From: Comamonas sp. B21-038
GTDB lineage: Bacteria > Pseudomonadota > Gammaproteobacteria > Burkholderiales > Burkholderiaceae_C
NCBI RefSeq assembly: GCF_022387135.1
Contig: NZ_CP092462.1
Location: 62,001-126,000 of the forward strand
Length of the DNA: 64,000 nucleotides
Reading direction: 5' to 3'
The position numbers and the translations under genes are program-made. Positions within the stretch are counted from its first letter, which is position 1; each line of letters opens with the position of its first letter. Of the stretch, positions 54,022-62,661 are shown one piece after another. Below the pieces are notes generated by a model, which saw only the letters and a list, made by a program, of their open reading frames with translations, was not told where the DNA came from and did no database searches.

Positions 54022-55512
54022 ATGAGCCAGATAACGCGTTGCCCCCAGTGCCAGACCCGCTTCAAGGTGGTGGATGACCAGTTGCGCATCTCCGATGGCT
54101 GGGTGCGCTGCGGCAAATGCAAGGCGGTATTTGATGCGCTCACGCACCTGGTAGCCAGCGCGCCGGCGGCAGCGCCTGCCGGCCCGCAGGCGCCGTCTGT
54201 GGAACAGGCCGCTGTTGCAGCGCAGGCCCCGGTGGCGGCTCCGTCCATGGAGGCGGCGCTCAACCCCGAGCCCACGCAGGACGGGGCGGCGGTGCTGCGG
54301 ACCGAGAACTCGCTGCAGGTCGACCCCCATGCTCAGGTGCCCGAGCTGTCGGTGCTGGTGTTTCCTCGCCGTGCCAATGCCAGCGGGGATTCGGGCTATG
54401 TGGACTCGTCCTGGATGCAGGCTTATGGGGACGAGGCCGAAGCGCAGACCCCCGCCGCGCCACCTGCAGCGCAGGACCGCAGCGGTCTGGAAAGCGAATG
54501 GCAGCCGATGGCCGACCAGCGCCCGGAATCGCTGCGCAGCAGCCGGGTGGATTTTTCGGCGACCGACGATCTGGCAGAGCTGCAAGCCCGCGAGGGCCGC
54601 TTGCTGGAGGCCATTGCCGAGCGCCAAAAGCCCGCAACTGTGGCTGCGCCGCCAGCGTCCGTGCAGCCCGCTGCTGTGGATGATGCTCCGCTGCCCGTCG
54701 CTGCGGAGGTGGTGGCACCTGTTGCCCCTGTTGACCCTGTTGCAAACGACCGGCATGTTCAGGAACCTGCTTCACCTCCGCCGTATTTGCGGCAGAGCAG
54801 CGCCCATGGTCTGTCCGACCCCGCCCCGGTAGCGCGGCAAGAGGATGAACTGCTGCTGGCGCCCGAGATGGCGAGCAGAAGCCTGCATGCGGGCAAGGTA
54901 GAGCCCTCGCTGTCCGGGCCGACCAACTATGTGGCGCAGATGGATGAGGCCGTTGCGGCGGCCGATGCCGCGGCTGCCGTTGGCATGGATAGGGCCGCCG
55001 AGCCCGGCTTTGTACGCGCTGCCAAACGCAAGGCGTTCTGGCGCAAGCCCTGGGTGGTGGTGCTGTCGCTGCTGCTCGGTCTGCTGCTGTTGGCGGCCTT
55101 GCTGCTGCAGATGGCGCTGACCCAGCGGGACCGCTTGGCGCTGGCCCAGCCCCAGTGGCGGCCAGCACTGCAAGCGGCCTGCCGCCTGGCGGGTTGCGAG
55201 ATAGCGCCGCTTCGGCAACTGCAGTCCGTCTCTATCGACAGCACCAGTTTCAACGCCGTGGGGCCACGCCAGTTCCGGCTGCGGGTGGTGTTGCGCAATG
55301 GGGCGGACTATCCGGTGGCAGTCCCTGCGCTGGAGTTGAGCCTCAACGACGCGGCAGAAAAGCTGGTGCTGCGCCGCGTGCTGCGCCCGCAGGAGCTGCA
55401 GGCACCTGCCGAGCTACAAGCGCATGGCGAGTGGACGGCGGAGATGGTCATCCAGGTGGCAGAGGCTGCCGGCGATGTGGTGGGCTACCGCGTACTCGCG
55501 TTCTACCCTTGA
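54022..55512 (+). CDS. Zinc-ribbon membrane protein with DUF3426 domain
   Basis: A 496-residue protein. The N-terminal zinc ribbon of the MJ0042 type reads TRCPQCQTRFKVVDDQLRIS and VRCGKCKAVFDAL (four Cys). A long Ala/Pro/Glu-rich low-complexity region follows (about 50-320). One transmembrane helix lies at about 345-370, and the C-terminal DUF3426 domain ends GDVVGYRVLAFYP. I recall such proteins next to prmA in betaproteobacteria. Function is unknown. The C-terminal domain is presumably periplasmic. Confidence 0.8.
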   Translation: MSQITRCPQCQTRFKVVDDQLRISDGWVRCGKCKAVFDALTHLVASAPAAAPAGPQAPSVEQAAVAAQAPVAAPSMEAALNPEPTQDGAAVLRTENSLQVDPHAQVPELSVLVFPRRANASGDSGYVDSSWMQAYGDEAEAQTPAAPPAAQDRSGLESEWQPMADQRPESLRSSRVDFSATDDLAELQAREGRLLEAIAERQKPATVAAPPASVQPAAVDDAPLPVAAEVVAPVAPVDPVANDRHVQEPASPPPYLRQSSAHGLSDPAPVARQEDELLLAPEMASRSLHAGKVEPSLSGPTNYVAQMDEAVAAADAAAAVGMDRAAEPGFVRAAKRKAFWRKPWVVVLSLLLGLLLLAALLLQMALTQRDRLALAQPQWRPALQAACRLAGCEIAPLRQLQSVSIDSTSFNAVGPRQFRLRVVLRNGADYPVAVPALELSLNDAAEKLVLRRVLRPQELQAPAELQAHGEWTAEMVIQVAEAAGDVVGYRVLAFYP

Positions 55513-55539
55513 AATTTTGATAACAGAAAGAATAGCTTC

Positions 55540-56442
55540 ATGGCTTCGCTGATTTGCGGCTCGCTCGCGTTTGACAACATCATGACCTTCTCTGGCCGCT
55601 TTGCCGACCAGATCATGCCCGATCAGATTCATATCCTGAACGTGTCCTTTCTGGTGCCGACCCTGCGGCGGGATTTTGGCGGCTGCGCCGGCAATATCGC
55701 CTACGCGCTGAACCTGCTGGGCGGCAAAGCCCTGCCGATGGCCGTCGTCGGTCATGACGGTGATGGCTACGTAGCGCATTTCAAGCAGCTGGGCATCGAC
55801 ACGCGCTTCATCAAGAAGCTCGACGACCATTACACGGCCCAGTGCATGATCACCACCGACATGGACAACAACCAGATCACCGCCTTCCACCCCGGCGCGA
55901 TGATGCAGGCCCATCAAAACACCATCACCAAGGACTGCGGCGCAGCCATTGGCATCGTGGCGCCCGATGGCCGTGACGCCATGCTCCAGCACGCCGAGCA
56001 GCTGCATGCCGCCGGTATTCCCTTTGTGTTTGACCCCGGCCAGGGCCTGCCGATGTTCGATGGCAATGACCTGCGCCACTTCATCAGCCTGGCCACCTGG
56101 GTGACCGTGAACGACTACGAAGGCAAGATGCTGAGCGAGCGCACTGGCCTGTCGTTTGCCGATATCTCGACCCAGGTGCAGGGCCTGATGGTGACCCTGG
56201 GCGCCGAGGGCTGCGATCTGTGGGAAAACGGCGAGCGCACCCATGTGCCTGGCATCCAGGCCGCTGCGGTCGTCGATCCGACCGGCTGTGGCGACGCCTG
56301 GCGCGGTGGTTTGCTCTGGGGCCTGGAGCATGGCCGCCCGCTGCGCCAATGCGTGGAACTGGGCAACCGCATGGGCTCGCTGAAGATCGCAGCACGCGGG
56401 CCGCAAAACTACCAGCTGGATTTTGACCCTGCAGCGGTCTGA
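55540..56442 (+). CDS. PfkB-family carbohydrate/nucleoside kinase
   Basis: A 300-residue ribokinase-fold enzyme. The start SLICGSLAFDNIMTFSGRF, the sugar-binding DFGGCAGNIAYALNLLGG, and PfkB signature 2 VVDPTGCGDAWRGGLLWGL with the catalytic Asp are present; the signature has Cys where most members have Ala. Adenosine, ribose or another sugar are possible substrates. It is 27 bp after the DUF3426 gene. Confidence 0.85.
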   Translation: MASLICGSLAFDNIMTFSGRFADQIMPDQIHILNVSFLVPTLRRDFGGCAGNIAYALNLLGGKALPMAVVGHDGDGYVAHFKQLGIDTRFIKKLDDHYTAQCMITTDMDNNQITAFHPGAMMQAHQNTITKDCGAAIGIVAPDGRDAMLQHAEQLHAAGIPFVFDPGQGLPMFDGNDLRHFISLATWVTVNDYEGKMLSERTGLSFADISTQVQGLMVTLGAEGCDLWENGERTHVPGIQAAAVVDPTGCGDAWRGGLLWGLEHGRPLRQCVELGNRMGSLKIAARGPQNYQLDFDPAAV

Positions 56443-56564
56443 GGCGGCGGCGCAAACCCCCTGGGTTGGGCCTTGCCGTCACGCTGGTTCAACGGGGCCC
56501 AACGCGGGAAATGCGCCCGATGGGCTGAGGCGGGGCAAGCGCTCCTCTGAGCGGGCCCCGGGCA

Positions 56565-57044
56565 TCAACCCTTCGCAAAGGCCTCCAGCGCCTCGCCGGT
56601 CATCCGGTATTTGATCCACTCGCTCTGCGGCTTGGCGCCCAGGCTGTCGTAGAACTGGATCGATGGGGTGTTCCAGTCCAGCACGCTCCATTCGAAGCGC
56701 CCGCAGTCCTTGTCCAGCGCAATGCGCGCCAGATGGCGCAGCAAGGCCTTGCCCGCGCCGCTGCCGCGGTGGCTGGGGTTCACGTACAGGTCTTCCAGGT
56801 ACAGGCCATTGCGCCCCTGCCAGGTGGAGTAATTGAAGAAATACACCGCAAAGCCGATGGCCAGGCCATCCTCCTCGCAGATCAGGCCGTGCGCGGTGGC
56901 ACCTGCACTGAACATGGTCTTGTGCACATGGGCGGGTGTGGAGAGCACCTCGTGCTCGGCGTTTTCATAGACCGCCAGATCGCGCACAAAGCGCAGGATG
57001 GTATCGGTGTCGTCGATGGTGGCGGGGCGAATGGTCAATGGCAT
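56565..57044 (-). CDS. GNAT-family N-acetyltransferase
   Basis: A 159-residue acetyltransferase. The acetyl-CoA pyrophosphate loop is in EDLYVNPSHRGSGAGKALL, and VLDWNTPSIQFYDSLGAKPQ is the motif B region. The pattern is closest to diamine/spermidine acetyltransferases (SSAT-like), but the substrate is unproven. It lies 36 bp after the divergent-PAP2 gene at the end of the minus-strand run. Confidence 0.86.
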   Translation of the reverse strand: MPLTIRPATIDDTDTILRFVRDLAVYENAEHEVLSTPAHVHKTMFSAGATAHGLICEEDGLAIGFAVYFFNYSTWQGRNGLYLEDLYVNPSHRGSGAGKALLRHLARIALDKDCGRFEWSVLDWNTPSIQFYDSLGAKPQSEWIKYRMTGEALEAFAKG

Positions 57045-57080
57045 ACGGAAAAGCCGCGTGGGGCGCTGGCAAGCAAAAGC

Positions 57081-57512
57081 TCAATCGTACAACGGCAGCC
57101 AAGCGTGCACGGCCCAGGCCAGCACAATGCCGCAAACCACGCCACCCAGAATCTCGGCAAGGCTGTGGCCCATGCGTTCGCGCAGTGCAGTGGTGGTCGC
57201 CGCCGGGGCCTGCTGCTGCAGACGGTTGATGGCCTGCGCATGCTTGCCTACCTGCCGGCGCAGGCTGCTGGCATCCAACACGACGATGAATGCCAGGGTC
57301 AGGGCAACGCCAAAAGCCGGGTGGTCAATGCCATGCTTGAAAGCAACCAGCGCAGCCATGCTGCTGACGATCGCGCTGTGGTTGCTGGGCATGCCGCCAT
57401 AGCCAATCAAGCCAAAGGCGGGCTTGCCCGCGCGCCAGCTGTTGATCAGAAACTTCAGTGAGCCGGCCACCAGCCAGGCCAGCAGCGGGGTCAGCAGATA
57501 GGACAGATCCAT
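57081..57512 (-). CDS. Divergent PAP2-family membrane phosphatase-like protein
   Basis: A 143-residue integral membrane protein with about four helices. It starts MDLSYLLTPLLAWLVAGSLK. The conserved block GYGGMPSNHSAIVSS and LDASSLRRQVGKHA are features of the divergent PAP2 group (DUF212). GHSLAEILGGVVCGI near the C-terminus resembles the PAP2 His motif. The ATG lies one base inside the preceding gene's neighbourhood (2 bp after its stop), so they are coupled. A polyprenyl-phosphate substrate is plausible from context only. Confidence 0.8.
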   Translation of the reverse strand: MDLSYLLTPLLAWLVAGSLKFLINSWRAGKPAFGLIGYGGMPSNHSAIVSSMAALVAFKHGIDHPAFGVALTLAFIVVLDASSLRRQVGKHAQAINRLQQQAPAATTTALRERMGHSLAEILGGVVCGIVLAWAVHAWLPLYD

Positions 57513-57514
57513 GC

Positions 57515-58393
57515 TTATCCTTTCAGTCCCGCCAGCGCCCACAGGCACACCAGCACCCATGCCAGTACCGTCAGCAGCAGCGGCAGATCGCTGAGCAAGG
57601 CATCGGTGGGCGACTCACCGCCGTCGAGCTTTTCCACCACATACCAGTAGCGAAACAGCCCGAACAGGACCAGCGGAATCGACACCACGAGTTGCGGGCG
57701 GACCGACATCACAAACATGCTGTAGAACAGCAGGGCACCGGTCGCAGCGATCTCGGCATAGCGCTCCACCAGCGACACCGAATATTTCTGCAAGACTGCC
57801 CGGGCTTCGGTACCCGTTTGCAGCAATTCCTGGCGCCGCTTGAGCGCCGCAAGATACAGCGCCAGACACAAGGTGGTGACAAACATCCAGGAGCTGATTG
57901 GCACCTGCAGCGCCTGCGCGCCGCCCCATACGCGCAGTACAAAGCCGATGGCGATCGTGAAAATATCCAGGACCGGCTGGTGCTTGAGGTAGTAGCTGTA
58001 GGCCAGATTCAGCACCAGGTAGGCGGCAATCACCGGCAGCACCTGCGGGGCCCATGGCCAGGCGGCCAGCAGCAGTGCATACAGCACCAGCAGCAGCAGC
58101 AGCGCCTGGCGCACCGTGACCAGGCCCGCGGCGAGGGGGCGGGTCCGGGATTTGCGGGGGTGCTTGCGGTCCTGCTCGATATCACGCAGGTCGTTGACGA
58201 TGTAGGTGGCCGAGGAGGCCACACAAAACAGCAGCATGGCCAGCAGCGCCTGGACTACGGCATGCCGGTCGGTGAACGAGCCGGTGAATACCAGCGGTGC
58301 CAGCACAAAACCGTTCTTGATCCACTGGCGTGGCCGCATCAGGCGCAGCAAGCCGAGCAGGCGTTGAGAGGGCGAAGCAGTGGTCGCGGGCAT
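57515..58393 (-). CDS. UbiA-family prenyltransferase, decaprenyl-phosphate phosphoribosyltransferase-like
   Basis: A 292-residue membrane enzyme with about nine helices. MRPRQWIKNGFVLAPLVF, the Asp-rich motif VNDLRDIEQDRKHPRKSRTRPLAAG and the second motif in the central part match DPPR synthases such as mycobacterial Rv3806c. Those use PRPP to phosphoribosylate polyprenyl phosphate on the way to decaprenyl-phosphoryl arabinose. The oxidase/reductase pair needed for epimerisation is not in the window. The ATG at 58393 is just after the previous gene's stop; GTG at 58411 is an alternative. Confidence 0.8.
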   Translation of the reverse strand: MPATTASPSQRLLGLLRLMRPRQWIKNGFVLAPLVFTGSFTDRHAVVQALLAMLLFCVASSATYIVNDLRDIEQDRKHPRKSRTRPLAAGLVTVRQALLLLLVLYALLLAAWPWAPQVLPVIAAYLVLNLAYSYYLKHQPVLDIFTIAIGFVLRVWGGAQALQVPISSWMFVTTLCLALYLAALKRRQELLQTGTEARAVLQKYSVSLVERYAEIAATGALLFYSMFVMSVRPQLVVSIPLVLFGLFRYWYVVEKLDGGESPTDALLSDLPLLLTVLAWVLVCLWALAGLKG

Positions 58394-58397
58394 GGCG

Positions 58398-59825
58398 CTA
58401 TCTTGCAGCACGCAGACGGTCTAGTACGCCAAAAATGGCACCTAACCAGAGCAGGATAAAGCCCGGCAGGAAGACGGCTGCATGGCGCTCTACCTCGACC
58501 ATACCGTCGCCAAATACCGAGCTGAAGATGCTGTAGAAGCACAGCAAGCCGCCGATCCAGATGGCATGTGCCCACAGGGATTGGCGACCACGAGGCAGGA
58601 GCGCATAGACAAATGCCGCTGCTGCCAGCATGGCCATGACAGCAACCATTGCCAGGTACAGACCTCGTGGGGCACTGACGATCAGCGATGAGGGCGAACT
58701 GGCATACATGCCCGGAGACAGCTCACTGGCATGGTAAGGATAGAGTTGCGGGAAAAAGCCATAGACCGGTTTGTAGGCCTCCACGCCCGCGAGCAGCGTC
58801 TTGGCAATAGTCGCTGGTTGCTTGACTGCCAGGTTCAGCAGCTTTAAGCGGCTGATGCTGGCAACCTCCGGGCAGATATTCTGTTTGAGGCCATGGTTGA
58901 AGGCATGCGCACCAATGCCGGCCATCTGGGCGCATTCAGGGCGCAGACCCAGGCTGACTGCAGCTTCTTCAGGGTTGCGGGAGTGCATCAGCACGCCATA
59001 AAAGATGGTGTCGGTGCGGTTGACGCGGTCGATGCCAGCATAGAACTCCTGGCTTTGTGCGGGGCGCAGATAGCTATGGCACAGGCTGGCCACCAGTACA
59101 GCGCAAAGCATCGCGGTGCTGTGCAGGCGGTACTGCCGGCCATTGAGGAGCAGGAAGACGGCCGTCAGCACGATGGCCAGGTAAAAGTACTGCTGGTTGG
59201 AAAACCCGAGCATGAAAGTCAGCAACGCGAGCAGCAGCGAGGCCCAGGGACTGCGCGAGAACGCATCCAGGCGGCAGGCCAGCAGCACCGTCACCACGAA
59301 CAAAGAAAAGAACAGGCTGCTGAAGACCGGGTAGAGCGACTGGAAATACAGCAAGGTGCTCATGTCCCACCACAGCAGCACAAAACAGGCACTGAGAAAC
59401 ACGCGCAGGCGCATGCTGCGCAAGGCCCACATCAGCGCGGTATAGGCCAGCAGCACGATGACCCATTTGGCATAGGCCAGGTGCTGGATGGGGAAGGTGT
59501 CGCCCACGCTGTGGCCCAGCTTGAGTGCGCTGAGGTAAATGGTTTCAGCCGTCGGATTGCAAAACTGCCACAGCCTTTCGCCGTTGTAGTGCAGCTGCGC
59601 GACCACCCGGTCAGGCGCAGGGCTGTGGAAGGCTTCGGACTGGGCGTCAAAGTTCCAGATGCCTACGCAGCCGGAGGTGCGCAGGAAATCGAAATTGTTG
59701 GGGTAGCCGAGCACAGGCGAGTGCGCGCTGAACACCAGAAAACGAACTGTACCCAGCAGCACCAGCACGGCAATGAGCAGCCAGGGCCCGCGGGCACCTG
59801 GGCGGTTGGAGACAAAGGCTTGCAT
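58398..59825 (-). CDS. 475-residue polytopic membrane protein, possible glycosyltransferase
   Basis: About ten transmembrane helices with a large loop of about 60 residues after TM1 (VLGYPNNFDFLRTSGCVGIWN) and another around 260-330. The arrangement resembles GT-C-type lipid-linked sugar transferases, and the loop after TM1 may carry the catalytic residues, but I recognise no certain family. It lies 5 bp after nadM/Nudix and is directly followed by the UbiA-family gene, which suggests work on the same polyprenyl-linked sugar. Confidence 0.6.
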   Translation of the reverse strand: MQAFVSNRPGARGPWLLIAVLVLLGTVRFLVFSAHSPVLGYPNNFDFLRTSGCVGIWNFDAQSEAFHSPAPDRVVAQLHYNGERLWQFCNPTAETIYLSALKLGHSVGDTFPIQHLAYAKWVIVLLAYTALMWALRSMRLRVFLSACFVLLWWDMSTLLYFQSLYPVFSSLFFSLFVVTVLLACRLDAFSRSPWASLLLALLTFMLGFSNQQYFYLAIVLTAVFLLLNGRQYRLHSTAMLCAVLVASLCHSYLRPAQSQEFYAGIDRVNRTDTIFYGVLMHSRNPEEAAVSLGLRPECAQMAGIGAHAFNHGLKQNICPEVASISRLKLLNLAVKQPATIAKTLLAGVEAYKPVYGFFPQLYPYHASELSPGMYASSPSSLIVSAPRGLYLAMVAVMAMLAAAAFVYALLPRGRQSLWAHAIWIGGLLCFYSIFSSVFGDGMVEVERHAAVFLPGFILLWLGAIFGVLDRLRAAR

Positions 59826-59830
59826 GGGCG

Positions 59831-60883
59831 CTATTGTCCGTTGCCCGCCAGCACTTTCTGCACGATCTGGAAATGGTCCTCAAAAAACTCGGCCTCGCGG
59901 GCGCGTATCGCATCGATGCTGAGCCAGAAGGCCTCGGCTGCATCATCGTCGGCACGCACCGCAGGCTTGGGGCTGCGCTGCAGGTCGAAATAGTGCACAT
60001 GGGTGATAGTGCGGCCACGCTGGCTGCGGTCCGGGTGGTCGAACACGGTGACCGACTGCAAGCTGGCCTGCAACTGGGCCTCATTCAACGCGCAATGCGT
60101 CTCCTCCTGCAGCTCGCGCAGGCACGATTGCCAGAGGCTGTCGCGCGGCTCGACAAAGCCGCCAGGCAAGGCCAGCAGACCCTTGCCCGGCGCATGGCCT
60201 CGGCGAATCACCAGCACATCATTGCCGCAGCGCAGCAGCGCATCGACGGTCACGAAGACCGGCGGGTAGGGTGCTGCCGCCCAGGAGGCCTGGTAGCGGC
60301 GCAGCATCTGCCATTCGGTTTGCAGTGCGGCGTATTCGGGGGTGGCGCGGAACTGCTGCAGAAACTGCAGCGAGCTGGCCGGCAGCATGCCGGCCAAGGC
60401 GGACAGGCCTGCTGCGGAATCATTGCCTTGCAAGCCAAAGTAGGCGTTGCGGATGGGGGTGGCGTCAATGCTGTTTTGGCGCGGCAGGCTGACCAGCTCC
60501 CAGCCAGGGAAGTGGGCCAGGTAGCTGCTGCTCTCGTCCTTGAAGTGGCCCACCAGGCCAATGCGGGCGCCAGGTTGGCTGTGGCTGGTGACGGCTTCGC
60601 GCACGGCCGTGACCCAGCGAGGCTCGTCGTAGTAATCGCGGATGGGCACAAACACCAGGCGCGCCGCATCGGCCGGGCTCAGTGCTGCGGCAAACATCTG
60701 CGCACGCTCTTGCCAGGTGAAGGGGTTTTTCGGGCTGCGGGCCTGCAGTGCCGATCCCAATACCACCACCACCTTGCTGGCGCGGGCAAGCGCGTGCTGC
60801 AGCAAGGCCAGGTGGCCCAGGTGCGGCGGCTGGAAGCGGCCAATCAATACCGCCAGGTCATAGTGCTCGTTAGCTGCGCTCAT
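59831..60883 (-). CDS. Bifunctional NMN adenylyltransferase/Nudix hydrolase (NadM-Nudix)
   Basis: A 350-residue fusion. The N-terminal NadM domain (about 1-190) has IGRFQPPHLGHLALL (HxGH) and SIDATPIRNAYF, which bind ATP and form the dinucleotide. The C-terminal Nudix domain has GGFVEPRDSLWQSCLRELQEE, with Asp in place of the first Glu of the Nudix box. It should join ATP and NMN/NaMN and also hydrolyse nucleotide-diphosphate derivatives. It stands between nadE and the polyprenyl genes. Confidence 0.92.
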   Translation of the reverse strand: MSAANEHYDLAVLIGRFQPPHLGHLALLQHALARASKVVVVLGSALQARSPKNPFTWQERAQMFAAALSPADAARLVFVPIRDYYDEPRWVTAVREAVTSHSQPGARIGLVGHFKDESSSYLAHFPGWELVSLPRQNSIDATPIRNAYFGLQGNDSAAGLSALAGMLPASSLQFLQQFRATPEYAALQTEWQMLRRYQASWAAAPYPPVFVTVDALLRCGNDVLVIRRGHAPGKGLLALPGGFVEPRDSLWQSCLRELQEETHCALNEAQLQASLQSVTVFDHPDRSQRGRTITHVHYFDLQRSPKPAVRADDDAAEAFWLSIDAIRAREAEFFEDHFQIVQKVLAGNGQ

Positions 60884-60951
60884 ATCTCGTTGTCTTGGTG
60901 CCTGCTGGTGTGTTTGTTGGGGATTATGCGCTGGGCATGCGCCGGCTCGCT

Positions 60952-62652
60952 TCAGGGGTAGTAGGCCGCAATAGGCATCTGCCGGCCGGTGCCAAAGGCG
61001 CGGGGGCGCAGGCGCAGAATGGGCGGCGCCTGGCGGCGCTTGTATTCGCTGCGGTGGACCATGCGCTGCACCTTGGCGACGGTCTGGCGGCCCGCGTCCG
61101 TCTGCGCCAGCCGCTCGACGAACTGCTGGGCGGCGTTGTATTCCAGGGTCGACAGGCGCTGGCCTTCAATCAGGATCTTGAGGATCTCGTCGAGCACCGC
61201 ATAGGGTGGCAGGCTGTCCTCGTCCTTCTGGTCGGGGGCCAGCTCGGCCGATGGCGGCTTGTCGATGATGGCCTCGGGGATCAACTCGCGCCCGGCGCTG
61301 GCGTTGAGGTGGCGCGAGAGCGCGAAGACCTCCGTCTTGTAGAGGTCGCCCAGCAGCCCCAGGCCGCCATTGGTGTCACCATACAGGGTGCAATAGCCTA
61401 CGGAGATTTCGGACTTGTTGCCCGTGGTCAGCAGCAGATGGCCGAAGGCATTGCTGTACTCCATCAGGATGGTGCCGCGAATGCGGGCCTGAACGTTCTC
61501 CAGCGGCAGGCCCTGCAGTGGCGCGCCAAAGCTGGTCTCAAACTGCCGGGCATAGCCCTGTACCAGGTCGGCAATCGGGTGGGTGTGCAGCGCAATGCCC
61601 AGGTTGCGGCACAGTGCCACCGAGTCGTCCACCGAGCCGCTGGAGGAGTAGTGCGAGGGCATGGTGATGCCGACCACGTTCTCGGGGCCGAGTGCCTCTG
61701 CTGCCAGCGCCAGGGTGAGCGCGGAATCGATGCCGCCCGAGCTGCCCACGACGACCTGGCGAAAGCCGCAGCGGCGCGCATAGTCGCGCAGACCCAGAAT
61801 GATCTGCTGGCGGTAGAACTCCATCGTCGGCAGGCCTTCTGCCGGTGGGCGGGCAGGTGGCGTGCCATCGGGCAGGCAGAAGCCGCCGTTGTCAAAGCCC
61901 AGGGTGCAGACGGTTTGCACAAAGCGCGGCGCTTCCCAGACGATGCCGCGCTCGGGCTGCACCGCAAACGATGCACCATCGAACACGATCTGATCCTGGC
62001 CCCCGATCTGGTTGACATACAGGATCGGCAGGCCGTGGCGGCGCGCGGCCTGGCTGAAGATCTGGTGGCGCTCCTCGCGCTTGCCCAGGTGGCTGGGGCT
62101 GGCGTTGATGCTGACGACCACATCGGGGGCCGCATCGGCCATGCGCTCGAAGGGGTTGGTCGCGTAGTCGGCACCGCTGTCGTTCCAGCCGTCCTCACAG
62201 ATCAGAAAGCCGACCTGCATCTGGCCGATGCGCAGCACCTTGGCCACATCGCGGCCCGGCTCGAAGTGGCGGCGCTCGTCAAAGATGTTGTAGGTGGGCA
62301 GCAGCTGCTTGTCGTACTGCAGGCGGATGGCGCCGTTGTGCAGCACCAGCAGGCTGTTGTGCAGATGCTTGCCCGGGCCGGCGGCGCGGGTAGGCGCGCC
62401 CAATACCCAGTGCAGATCGGGCAGCTGTTGGCTCTCTTGCAACAGGCGCGCAATGCCGGCATCCACGCGGGCCAGAAAATCGGGCTCGTCGAGCAGATCG
62501 CCGGGGTAGTAGGCGGTCAGTGACAGCTCGGCAAAGACGACCAGCTGCGCGCCTTCGGCCTGCGCCTGGCGGGCGGCGGCGACCATCTGGTCGATATTGC
62601 CATCCATGTCGCCGACAGTGGGGTTCAGTTGGGCCAGGGTGATCTTGAGCAT
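60952..62652 (-). CDS. nadE: Glutamine-dependent NAD+ synthetase NadE
   Basis: A 566-residue enzyme amidating deamido-NAD. The N-terminal nitrilase-type glutaminase domain has the E-K-C triad in FAELSLTAYYPGD, YDKQLLPTYNIFDERRHFEPG-type context and FLICEDGWND. The C-terminal synthetase has GSSGGIDSALTLALAAEALG (P-loop) and TGNKSEISVGYCTLYGDTNGG. It is 9 bp after pncB, so the two are one unit. Confidence 0.95.
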   Translation of the reverse strand: MLKITLAQLNPTVGDMDGNIDQMVAAARQAQAEGAQLVVFAELSLTAYYPGDLLDEPDFLARVDAGIARLLQESQQLPDLHWVLGAPTRAAGPGKHLHNSLLVLHNGAIRLQYDKQLLPTYNIFDERRHFEPGRDVAKVLRIGQMQVGFLICEDGWNDSGADYATNPFERMADAAPDVVVSINASPSHLGKREERHQIFSQAARRHGLPILYVNQIGGQDQIVFDGASFAVQPERGIVWEAPRFVQTVCTLGFDNGGFCLPDGTPPARPPAEGLPTMEFYRQQIILGLRDYARRCGFRQVVVGSSGGIDSALTLALAAEALGPENVVGITMPSHYSSSGSVDDSVALCRNLGIALHTHPIADLVQGYARQFETSFGAPLQGLPLENVQARIRGTILMEYSNAFGHLLLTTGNKSEISVGYCTLYGDTNGGLGLLGDLYKTEVFALSRHLNASAGRELIPEAIIDKPPSAELAPDQKDEDSLPPYAVLDEILKILIEGQRLSTLEYNAAQQFVERLAQTDAGRQTVAKVQRMVHRSEYKRRQAPPILRLRPRAFGTGRQMPIAAYYP

Positions 62653-62661
62653 GGCGGCTCC

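Noticed and set aside
51741..54275. 844-codon open frame on the minus strand
   Set aside because: Antisense to accC, prmA and the DUF3426 gene; a by-product of codon bias.
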